A stretch of 9,807 nucleotides of DNA from Pseudomonadota bacterium (lineage in GTDB: Bacteria > Pseudomonadota > Alphaproteobacteria > Azospirillales > Azospirillaceae), in NCBI GenBank assembly GCA_023416195.1, contig JAEZID010000327.1:1-9807 (forward strand), written 5' to 3'. Each line of letters begins with the position of its first letter. Positions within the stretch are counted from its first letter, which is position 1. Below the pieces are notes generated by a model. The model had not been told where the DNA came from. It made no database searches and worked only from the letters and a program-made list of their open reading frames with translations. This document shows, piece by piece, positions 1 to 5,943 of the stretch. A program made the translations under genes and the position numbers.

Positions 1-311
1 TGCACGGCCTGTCGGTGGAGATGACGGAGGCGATGGCCGAATACGTCCACGCCCGCATCCGCGCCGAGCTGGGCTATGGGGCCGAGGACAGCCGCGACAA
101 GGAGAAGCTGTTGCAGCAGGCCTATCGAGGATCCCGCTACAGCTTCGGCTATCCGGCCTGCCCGAACCTCGCCGACCAGGAGCAGCTTCTCACGCTGCTG
201 GACGCCGGCCGGATCGGGGTGGAGATGTCCGACGAGTTCCAGCTCCACCCCGAGCAGAGCACGTCCGCCATCGTGCTGCATCACCCCAGGGCCAAGTACT
301 TCTCGGTCTGA
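1..311 (+). CDS. metH: Methionine synthase, cobalamin-dependent, C-terminal end (partial)
   Basis: The reading frame is open from the window edge (first full codon at 3) and ends in TGA at 309-311, giving 103 residues of a protein that starts upstream. The fragment matches the C-terminal reactivation domain of MetH, which binds S-adenosylmethionine and uses it to re-methylate oxidised cob(II)alamin. Visible signatures are HGLSVEM near the start, the AdoMet-binding RYSFGYPACPN segment, an acidic LSDEF-like stretch (here MSDEFQL) and the terminal HHPRAKYFSV. The full enzyme transfers a methyl group from methyltetrahydrofolate to homocysteine in the cytoplasm. The SFGYPACP plus STSAIV version of this domain is, from memory, the one common in alphaproteobacteria and cyanobacteria, and it differs somewhat from E. 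coli. A GTG at 15 is an internal valine, not a start. The stop codon lies inside a strong hairpin. Confidence 0.95.
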   Translation, partial: HGLSVEMTEAMAEYVHARIRAELGYGAEDSRDKEKLLQQAYRGSRYSFGYPACPNLADQEQLLTLLDAGRIGVEMSDEFQLHPEQSTSAIVLHHPRAKYFSV

Positions 312-344
312 TACGGACGGCGCCTTCAGGCGCCGTCCGTATCA
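309..344 (+). terminator. Strong hairpin containing the metH stop codon, probable terminator
   Basis: Perfect 16-bp inverted repeat: left arm TGATACGGACGGCGCC at 309-324, loop TTCA at 325-328, right arm at 329-344. The left arm begins with the TGA stop codon of metH. The stem is long and GC-rich, but the sequence after it (CCCTCTC) is not a clean T-run, so it is not a textbook intrinsic terminator. It could also act as an mRNA 3'-end stabiliser against exonucleases, or work together with Rho. Confidence 0.6.
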
Positions 345-352
345 CCCTCTCA

Positions 353-372
353 ATCAATGCTATCGCATTGAT
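353..372. promoter_or_regulatory. Perfect 20-bp palindromic site, candidate operator
   Basis: The sequence ATCAATGC-TATC-GCATTGAT has two perfect 8-bp half-sites separated by 4 bp. It lies 8 bp after the metH hairpin and about 100 bp before the thioesterase start. Its AT-rich, symmetric half-sites resemble a binding site for a dimeric regulator more than a terminator stem. No regulator gene is present in the window, so the cognate protein is unknown. A weak RNA hairpin is the alternative. Confidence 0.35.
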
Positions 373-384
373 CTGCCGGGTTTC

Positions 385-423
385 ACCGGCGGCGCTCAAT
401 GGAAGCGTTCATGCGCCGCCGGT
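385..423. repeat. Perfect 11-bp GC-rich inverted repeat
   Basis: Left arm ACCGGCGGCGC (385-395) and right arm GCGCCGCCGGT (413-423) are exact reverse complements separated by 17 bp. This is the third inverted repeat in the 163-bp space between metH and the thioesterase gene. If transcribed it would form a stable stem ending about 50 nt before the thioesterase start. Its function is not evident: leader hairpin, end of a long metH 3' UTR, or a REP-like element are all possible. Confidence 0.5.
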
Positions 424-439
424 ATGAGGGGCAGGGTGG

Positions 440-468
440 TTCCCAGGACTGGCTGGTTCGCGTATCGT
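440..468 (+). promoter_or_regulatory. Candidate promoter of the thioesterase gene
   Basis: TTCCCA at 440-445 and TATCGT at 463-468 are separated by exactly 17 bp, and each matches 4 of 6 positions of the housekeeping -35 and -10 consensus. Initiation about 7 bp after the -10 element would fall on the A of the ATG at 475. No clear Shine-Dalgarno sequence precedes that ATG, which fits a leaderless transcript. The match is modest and could be chance. Confidence 0.3.
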
Positions 469-474
469 ATGGTC

Positions 475-969
475 ATGACCCAGCCAGCCCCCCTCGCCCT
501 TCATCGGGAGACGGTCCGCCCGGAATGGATCGACTACAACGGCCACATGAACGTGGCCTACTATCTGCTGGCCTTCGACCACGCCACCGACTCGGTGCTG
601 GACCACTTCGGGATCGGGAAGGAGTATGCCGAGACCGAAGGGCGGTCGATGTTCGTGGTCGAGGCGCATCTGACCTACGCGCGGGAGGTCACGGAGGGGG
701 ACGGGCTGCGCTTCTCCTCGCGGATCCTGGGGGCGGATGGCAAGCGGCTGCACCTGTTCCATGAGATGACCCACGCCGAGGACGGTTTCCTGGCGGCGAC
801 GGCGGAATTCATGTTGCTCCATGTGGACCTGTCCGAACGCCGGGCCGCGCCGTTCGCCACGGCGACGGCCGAGGCGCTGGCTCGTGTGGCGGCGGAGCAT
901 GCGACACTGCCGGTCCCGCCGCAGGCCGGGCGGTGCGTCGGCCGCAAAACGCCGGGGACGAACGCCTAA
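475..969 (+). CDS. Thioesterase family protein (4HBT-like hotdog fold)
   Basis: This 164-residue protein carries the acyl-CoA thioesterase signature WIDYNGHMNVAYY at about residues 18-30. The Asp (about residue 20) is the expected catalytic acid, and the NGHMN turn begins the central hotdog helix. The following HATDSVLDHFGIG and the VVEAHLTYAREVTEGD strand are also typical. Such cytoplasmic enzymes hydrolyse acyl-CoA thioesters. Close relatives include the thioesterase domain linked to carnitine dehydrogenases and betainyl-CoA thioesterases, but the substrate cannot be read from the sequence. There is no signal peptide. The frame is open upstream; I chose ATG 475 because homology begins soon after it, and ATG 469 (adding Met-Val) is equally possible. 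No good ribosome binding site precedes either. The gene ends 29 bp before the pentapeptide gene and may be co-transcribed with it. Confidence 0.85.
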   Translation: MTQPAPLALHRETVRPEWIDYNGHMNVAYYLLAFDHATDSVLDHFGIGKEYAETEGRSMFVVEAHLTYAREVTEGDGLRFSSRILGADGKRLHLFHEMTHAEDGFLAATAEFMLLHVDLSERRAAPFATATAEALARVAAEHATLPVPPQAGRCVGRKTPGTNA

Positions 970-998
970 AGCGTTTGGCAATCGGCGGGCGCCACCCT

Positions 999-1511
999 AT
1001 GTCTTGGCGCATGAAGACGACAATTTTCGCCGCCTTCGCGGTTATTGCCACCATCCTCGTGCCGCTTGACGCCATGGCCGATTGCACCGATCCGCCACAG
1101 ACCAAAGTCAACTGGCGCCGCTGCTATTTCGACGGTCGGGATCTGAGCGGGGTCGCCCTGTCCGAGGCGATGCTGCGCGACGCCACCTTCCAGCGCGCCA
1201 CCCTGAAGGACGCCGATCTGTCCGGGGCCGACGCCTACCGCGCCAAGTTCGTCAGCACCGCCATGCCCGGCGTGAAGCTGGACGGCGCCCGCCTGATCGA
1301 GGCCGATCTGACCCGTGCCGATCTGACCGGAGCCTCGCTGAAGGACGCCGACCTGCGCAACGCCAAGCTGGTGAACGCCACGCTGGTCAAGGCCGACTTC
1401 ACCGGCGCGAAACTGGCGGGCGCCGACCTCCGCCAGGCCGATCTGTCGGGGGCGACCTGGATCGATGGAAAACACGTCTGCGCCGAGAAATCGGTCGGGC
1501 AATGTAATTGA
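999..1511 (+). CDS. Exported pentapeptide-repeat protein
   Basis: A 170-residue protein with a Sec signal peptide: basic start, hydrophobic stretch IFAAFAVIATILV, and probable cleavage after AMA just before DCTDPP. From about residue 48 nearly to the end it is a run of some 20 pentapeptides of the A(D/N)LXX type (for example ADLSG, ADLTR, ADLTG, ADLRQ), which fold into a right-handed square beta-helix. The mature protein has four cysteines, two just before the solenoid and two at the C-terminus (HVC and GQC), placed as if to cap the ends with disulfides. The location is inferred to be periplasmic or extracellular; the molecular role is unknown. ATG 999 follows a weak GGCGGG at 984-989; ATG 1011 is the alternative start and also keeps the signal peptide. 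The DNA repeats the nonamer GCCGATCTG several times because the same codons recur. Confidence 0.85.
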   Translation: MSWRMKTTIFAAFAVIATILVPLDAMADCTDPPQTKVNWRRCYFDGRDLSGVALSEAMLRDATFQRATLKDADLSGADAYRAKFVSTAMPGVKLDGARLIEADLTRADLTGASLKDADLRNAKLVNATLVKADFTGAKLAGADLRQADLSGATWIDGKHVCAEKSVGQCN

Positions 1512-1581
1512 AGGGTGTGCTGATAATAAGGATGCTTGCCCCTTTCTTTATTGCCGCGCTAACGTTCGTGCGCCGATCATT

Positions 1582-1588
1582 GAAGGGG
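1582..1588 (+). promoter_or_regulatory. Ribosome binding site deciding the GTG start of the diguanylate cyclase
   Basis: GAAGGGG lies 8 nt before GTG 1597. It favours this start over the in-frame ATG at 1465, which would overlap the pentapeptide gene by 47 nt and add a 44-residue extension unlike the family, and over TTG 1591, which is too close. Confidence 0.65.
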
Positions 1589-1596
1589 CATTGGCC

Positions 1597-2625
1597 GTGG
1601 CGAGCACCGACGATTTCGAGAAGGCCAGCGGCATCGCGGCCCAGGCCATGGACCGCATGCTCGCCGACCGGCTGGCGCCCAACCCGGAAAATTTCACGCT
1701 GTGGTACGCCTATTTCGGCGGCCAGCTTCCCGACCTGAGCCGCGCCATCGACATCGCCCGGCGCGACGGCGCCACCCTGTCGCAAAACCATTGCGACGAG
1801 TTGTTCAAGCGCTTCTTCACGCTGGACGCCGAGGCGCTGGCGATCCGCGAGACGTCGGAAAAGGCGCGGGTGGCGCTCGGCCGCATCCTCGACCAGCTTG
1901 GGACGGTGGGATCGGAGACCGACCGCTACGGCCACACGCTCGCCGGCTTCCAGGGCGAGCTGGAGGAGCCGATGAGCGTGGAGGAACTGCGCGCCATGGT
2001 CGCCGCCATCGCCGCCGAGACCACGGCCATCGTGGACCGGCAGACCCGCCTGCAAACCCAGCTTCTCAATTCCAGCCAGCAATTGGCGGAGATGCGCGTC
2101 AGCCTGGACACCGCCCGGCGCGAGGCGATGACGGACGGGCTGACCGGCATCGCCAACCGCAAGGCCTTCGACCAGGCGCTCGAAGCCGCCGCCCAGGAGT
2201 CCGAGCGGGAGAAGCTGCCGCTCACCCTGCTGATGGTGGACATCGACCATTTCAAGCGGTTCAACGACACGCACGGGCACCTTGTCGGCGACCATGTGCT
2301 GAAGCTGGTCGCCAAGGTGCTGACCGAGTGCATCAAGGGCCGCGACACCGCCGCCCGCTACGGTGGCGAGGAGTTCTCCATCATCCTGCCGCGCACCGAA
2401 CTGGCCAACGCCCTGAAGGTGGCCGAGCAGGTCCGCGCTACCGTCGGGTCGCGGCAGATCGTCAACCGGGCTCGGAACGCCAGCTACGGGTCGGTCACCC
2501 TGTCCATCGGCGTCGCCGAGTACCGGCCGGGCGAGCCGCTCACCGGTTTCGTCCGCCGCGCCGATCAGGCCCTCTACGCCGCCAAACGCGGCGGCCGGAA
2601 CCGCGTCTACGCCGAGGGGGGATAA
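1597..2625 (+). CDS. Diguanylate cyclase, soluble, with N-terminal helical domain
   Basis: This 342-residue protein ends in a complete GGDEF domain (about residues 175-340). Visible are DGLTGIANRKAF (180-191), the metal-binding MVDIDHFKRFND (213-224), the active-site loop RYGGEEF (254-260) and the late LSIGVAEY and RADQALYAAKRGGRNR motifs. It should condense two GTP into cyclic di-GMP in the cytoplasm. The inhibitory I-site RxxD, five residues before GGEEF, reads KGRD, so allosteric product inhibition may be weak or absent. Residues about 7-80 form a helical domain with a PNPENFTLWYAYFGG motif that I recall in front of GGDEF domains in other proteobacteria; its signal is unknown. Residues about 80-175 look helical and coiled-coil-like, suited to dimerisation. 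No membrane segment is present. It starts at GTG 1597 and converges on the nitronate monooxygenase gene. Confidence 0.92.
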   Translation: MASTDDFEKASGIAAQAMDRMLADRLAPNPENFTLWYAYFGGQLPDLSRAIDIARRDGATLSQNHCDELFKRFFTLDAEALAIRETSEKARVALGRILDQLGTVGSETDRYGHTLAGFQGELEEPMSVEELRAMVAAIAAETTAIVDRQTRLQTQLLNSSQQLAEMRVSLDTARREAMTDGLTGIANRKAFDQALEAAAQESEREKLPLTLLMVDIDHFKRFNDTHGHLVGDHVLKLVAKVLTECIKGRDTAARYGGEEFSIILPRTELANALKVAEQVRATVGSRQIVNRARNASYGSVTLSIGVAEYRPGEPLTGFVRRADQALYAAKRGGRNRVYAEGG

Positions 2626-2634
2626 GGGCGCCGC

Positions 2635-3702
2635 CTACCCCTTCAACCCGGCGATCACCGCCTCCGTCTCCTTGGCGAGGCGGGCGACGAGGGCGGCGGC
2701 GGGCTGGCGGCGGGCCATGCGCAGACCTTGCCCGGCCCAGAGCGACAGGAACTCGGCGCGGCCCTGCTGCGCGGCGGCGGTGCGCATCGGGCGGGTCAGC
2801 GCGTTCTGGAGCGGGAAGGGCAGGGCCGCGTCGTCCGGCACTTCGGCCAGGAAGCGGTTGACGATGCCGCGCGCCGACCGGCCGGAAAAGGCGCGGGTCA
2901 GGCGCGTTTCATGCTCGCCGGCGGACAGGATGGCCTGCTTGTGGACGTCGGGGGCTCCGGCCTCGTCGCAGGTCACGAAGGCGGTACCCATCTGCACGCC
3001 GGCCGCCCCGAGGGCCAGCGCGGCGGCGATGCCCCGGCCGTCCATGATGCCGCCCGACGCAATCACCGGCAGGCGGACGGCGTCCACGGTCTGGGGCACC
3101 AGCGCCATCGTGCCGATCAGGCTGGAGGCGACCTCGGCCACGAATGTACCGCGATGGCCGCCGGCCTCGCTGCCCTGCGCGACGACGGCGTCGAAACCGG
3201 CGCGTTCGATGGCTATGGCTTCTTCAACGGTGGTCGCGGTGCCGATCAGCAGCATGCCCCGTTCCTTGATGGCGGCCAGCACGTCGGCGGTTGGAATACC
3301 GAAGGTGAAGCTGAAGGCCGCCGCTCCGCTGTCGAGCGCGGCGGCGACCTGGGCGAGGAAGGCGTCGGGGGCGAGCGCGGGCACGCTGGGGGGCGGCAGG
3401 CCCAGTTCGGCGTGGTAGGGGGCGACGCGGTCCAGCGCCGGGGTCGGGTCGGCGGGCGGCGTCGGCGCCGGAAGCGGGGCAAAGAGGTTGATGCCGAAGG
3501 GCCGGGACGTGCGGGCGCGGATCGCCTGCGCGCGTTCGGCGATCTGGGCCGGGGTGAGGTAGGCGGCGCCGATGAAGCCGATGCCGCCAGCCTCGCCGAC
3601 CGCCGTCACGAGGTCCGCCGTGTCGCCGCCGCCCGCCATGGGCGCCTGGACGATGGGGTGGGTGAGGCCCAGCCGCTGGGTCAGAATGGTGTGGACCGGC
3701 AT
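2635..3702 (-). CDS. Nitronate monooxygenase (class I, 2-nitropropane dioxygenase family)
   Basis: A 355-residue TIM-barrel flavoprotein, full length for the family. Signatures in order are QAPMAGG (19-25), EAGGIGFIGAAYL (37-49), INLFAP (71-76), FSFTFGIP (130-137), AQGSEAGGHRG (175-185), PVIASGGIMDGRG (212-224), MGTAFVTCDEAG and RAFSGRSARGIVNRF. The His in GGHRG (residue 183) corresponds to the catalytic base of characterised bacterial class I enzymes. With FMN and O2 these oxidise propionate-3-nitronate and other alkyl nitronates, releasing nitrite, and are thought to detoxify them in the cytoplasm. ATG 3702 is preceded by GGAGG with 7-nt spacing. The gene lies 100 bp downstream of the molybdopterin oxidoreductase on the same strand, so a shared transcript is possible, though the gap also holds a palindromic site. 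Enoyl-reductase-like members of the same fold are the main alternative. Confidence 0.92.
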   Translation of the reverse strand: MPVHTILTQRLGLTHPIVQAPMAGGGDTADLVTAVGEAGGIGFIGAAYLTPAQIAERAQAIRARTSRPFGINLFAPLPAPTPPADPTPALDRVAPYHAELGLPPPSVPALAPDAFLAQVAAALDSGAAAFSFTFGIPTADVLAAIKERGMLLIGTATTVEEAIAIERAGFDAVVAQGSEAGGHRGTFVAEVASSLIGTMALVPQTVDAVRLPVIASGGIMDGRGIAAALALGAAGVQMGTAFVTCDEAGAPDVHKQAILSAGEHETRLTRAFSGRSARGIVNRFLAEVPDDAALPFPLQNALTRPMRTAAAQQGRAEFLSLWAGQGLRMARRQPAAALVARLAKETEAVIAGLKG

Positions 3703-3752
3703 GCTCCGCCCTCCGATGCGTGGTGTTGGGGGCAGGCTAGGACGGCTCGGCT

Positions 3753-3777
3753 ATCGTGAAAAATGATTTGTTGTGAT
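3753..3777. promoter_or_regulatory. AT-rich imperfect palindrome upstream of the nitronate monooxygenase gene
   Basis: This is the only markedly AT-rich stretch in the gap. On the minus strand it reads ATC-N3-A-N-AAAT-C-ATTT-N-T-N3-GAT, with a perfect AAATcATTT core and symmetric outer ATC/GAT. It lies about 50 bp upstream of the nitronate monooxygenase start, where an operator or promoter region would be expected. No regulator gene is adjacent and I could not fit a convincing -35/-10 pair. Confidence 0.3.
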
Positions 3778-3802
3778 GGGCGCGTTCGCTTTGGGTGAAT
3801 GG

Positions 3803-5854
3803 CTACGCCGCCCGCAGCCACACCGCCGTGTCGTGGAAGGCGGCGCCGCCCGCCGGGGGAATCAGCTCGGGGGAGGTCAGGGTGTTGATGCCCAGACCTT
3901 CGATGAAGGCGGTGCTCGGCCAGATGCCCTCGACGATCACCACGCCGGGCAGAACGCCGGGAAAGGGCTTGGCGTGGACGACGACGCTGCCCCGACGGTT
4001 GCCGACGCGGACGGGGGCGCCCTCGGCCAGCGACAGGGCCGCCGCGTCGTCGGGGTGGATCAGGGCGGTCGGGCGCCCCTCGCGCCGCTGGGACGTGACG
4101 GTTTCCGTGAAGCTGGAGTTCAGGAACTGGCGCGCCGGGGCGGTGACGAGGCGGAAGGGGTGCTCGACGTCGGTCTGTCCGGCCGGCGGCATGTGGTCGG
4201 GAAGGCCGGGCAGGATGTCGGTGCCGTAGGGGCCGAGTTCCGCCCAGTCCGGCGCGAAGCGGAAGCGCCCGTCGGGATGGGCGAAGCCGGTCAGGAAATG
4301 CGAGGTCTCGAAATCCGGCTGGGCGTCGATCCAGCGCCGTTCGGTCAGCGTCGCCGCGTCGCCGAGGTCGGACGCCTTCAGCATGGCGTCGATGATCTCC
4401 AGCGCGGTCATGCCGAAGCCGGGATGCTCGGCGCCGACGCGGCGGGCCAGTTCGGAGATGACCCGGTGGTTCTCGCGCGCCTGATGCTGCGGCTCGATCA
4501 CCTTGCGGCCGATCTGGATGTGCATCTGGCCGCCGCCCCGGTAAAGGTCGTCGTGCTCCAGGAAGGTGGTCGCGGGGATCACGAGGTCGGCGAGGCGCGC
4601 CGTGTCGGTCATGAACTGCTCGTGCACCGCAACGAACAGATCCTCGCGCAGGAAACCCTGGCGGACGCGGGCGGAGTCCGGGCAGATCGCCGCCGGATTG
4701 GTGTTCTGGATCAGCATCGCGGTGACGGGGGGACCGGATCGGATGTCCTCGCCGGTCAGGACGGCGCCGATGCGCGCCTGGTCGAAGACGCGCACGGAGG
4801 TGTCGAGCCGGTCGAGCCCTTCCGACAGGGTCTTGTCGATCGCGTAGATGTCCCACGAGCAGTAGAGCGCGCCGCCGCCGCGATGCACCCAGGCGCCGGT
4901 GACCACGGGCAGGCAGGAGACCGCGTGCATCTGCGCGGCACCGTTGTGCGCGCGGGTCAGCCCGTAGCCGAGTCGCAGATAGCTGCGCGCCGTGCCGCCG
5001 TAGAGGCGGGCGAAGGCGACGATCTCCTCCACCGACAGGCCGGTGATGGCCGCCGCCCATTCGGGCGTGCGGGTGGCGAGGTGCGCTTCCAGCCGCTCCA
5101 CGCCGGCGGCGTAGCGGGCGAGGTAGGCGCGGTCGGCGAAGCCCTCCTTGAACAGGACGTGCATCACCGCGCAGGCCAGCGCGCCGTCCGTGCCGGGCCG
5201 CAGCATGAGGTGGAGGTCCGACACCTCCGCCGTGCCGGTGCGGTAGGGATCGATTGTGACCAGCTTCGCCCCGCGCGCCTTGCGGGCGCGGCTGACGTGG
5301 GTCATCACGTTGACCTGGGTGGCGACCGGGTTGCCGCCCCAGTTCACGATCAGGTCGCTGTCCGCCATTTCGCGCGGGTCGGCGCCGCGGAGGTCGCCGT
5401 AGCCGGCCAGCCAGCCCATGTTGGCCGGCGTGTCGCAGATCGTGTTGATCTGGCGCGAGTAGCCCTTCGCGTGGCGCAGGCGCTGGATGGAGCCGCGCTG
5501 CACGAGGCCCATGGTGCCGGAGGAGAAATAGGGCCAGATCGCTTCGGGGCCGTATTGCCGTTCGGCGGTCAGGAAGGCATCGGCGATGCGGTCCAGCGCC
5601 TCGTCCCAGCCGATTTCCGTCCACTGGCCGGCACCCTTCGGGCCGGTGCGCAGCAGCGGTGCCTTGATGCGGTCGGGGGCGTGCACGCGCTCGGCGTAGC
5701 GGCTGACCTTCGCGCAGATGACGCCGGCCGTGTAGCTGTTGTCGGCCGCTCCCCGGACCTTTCCGATGCGGTCGGAGGCCAGCCGCTCCACCTCCAGGGC
5801 GCAGGTGCTGGGGCAATCGTGCGGGCAGGCGGTCGGCAGAAAGGCGGAGGTCAC
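3803..5854 (-). CDS. Molybdopterin-containing oxidoreductase (DMSO reductase superfamily)
   Basis: A 683-residue protein. It opens with a [4Fe-4S] ligand set, CPHDCPSTC (10-18) plus C47 in GVICAKV, spaced C-x3-C-x3-C-x28-C, with Lys49 two residues after the last cysteine. Next come WDEALDRIA (83-91), the central molybdopterin domain with NWGGNPVATQ and DPYRTGTAE, and a C-terminal dinucleotide-binding domain beginning near FRLVTAPARQFLNSSF. C140 in NTICDTPANMGW is the likely Mo ligand by position, but this is an inference. No twin-arginine signal is present, so it should be cytoplasmic. The physiological substrate and electron partner are unknown; no small iron-sulfur or membrane subunit is adjacent. 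Biotin/methionine-sulfoxide-reductase-like or formate-dehydrogenase-like names would be guesses. The start is GTG 5854 with a weak GAAGG about 10 nt upstream. It lies 89 bp after topB on the same strand. Confidence 0.9.
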   Translation of the reverse strand: MTSAFLPTACPHDCPSTCALEVERLASDRIGKVRGAADNSYTAGVICAKVSRYAERVHAPDRIKAPLLRTGPKGAGQWTEIGWDEALDRIADAFLTAERQYGPEAIWPYFSSGTMGLVQRGSIQRLRHAKGYSRQINTICDTPANMGWLAGYGDLRGADPREMADSDLIVNWGGNPVATQVNVMTHVSRARKARGAKLVTIDPYRTGTAEVSDLHLMLRPGTDGALACAVMHVLFKEGFADRAYLARYAAGVERLEAHLATRTPEWAAAITGLSVEEIVAFARLYGGTARSYLRLGYGLTRAHNGAAQMHAVSCLPVVTGAWVHRGGGALYCSWDIYAIDKTLSEGLDRLDTSVRVFDQARIGAVLTGEDIRSGPPVTAMLIQNTNPAAICPDSARVRQGFLREDLFVAVHEQFMTDTARLADLVIPATTFLEHDDLYRGGGQMHIQIGRKVIEPQHQARENHRVISELARRVGAEHPGFGMTALEIIDAMLKASDLGDAATLTERRWIDAQPDFETSHFLTGFAHPDGRFRFAPDWAELGPYGTDILPGLPDHMPPAGQTDVEHPFRLVTAPARQFLNSSFTETVTSQRREGRPTALIHPDDAAALSLAEGAPVRVGNRRGSVVVHAKPFPGVLPGVVIVEGIWPSTAFIEGLGINTLTSPELIPPAGGAAFHDTAVWLRAA

Positions 5855-5943
5855 GGCGGCGCGCCTTCGGCAGGGAGTGTGCGGAGCAGAGCTTAGGACG
5901 GCGCCTTGCCGCCTTCAACCATCGCCGGTTTGCGGGATAGAAC

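Noticed and set aside
76..474. Upstream extension of the thioesterase frame, which is open from 76
   Set aside because: It overlaps metH in another frame and crosses all three inverted repeats; homology to thioesterases starts just after 475.
1150..1470. Tandem DNA repeat or CRISPR-like array in the recurrent GCCGATCTG units
   Set aside because: The spacing follows 15-bp multiples of a coding pentapeptide repeat with diverged copies; there are no constant repeats with unique spacers.
999..1511. Qnr/MfpA-type quinolone-resistance role for the pentapeptide protein
   Set aside because: The signal peptide directs it out of the cytoplasm, away from gyrase, and four cysteines suggest an oxidising compartment.
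1465..1596. Longer diguanylate cyclase starting at ATG 1465
   Set aside because: The extra 44 residues look non-coding and overlap the pentapeptide gene. GTG 1597 has a good GAAGGGG ribosome binding site.
3773..5896. Open frame of 707 codons on the plus strand (and a second minus-strand frame at 3681-5918) over the Mo oxidoreductase
   Set aside because: Both are shadows of the real gene: no recognisable motifs, biased Gly/Arg/Ala composition, and they run through the intergenic gaps.
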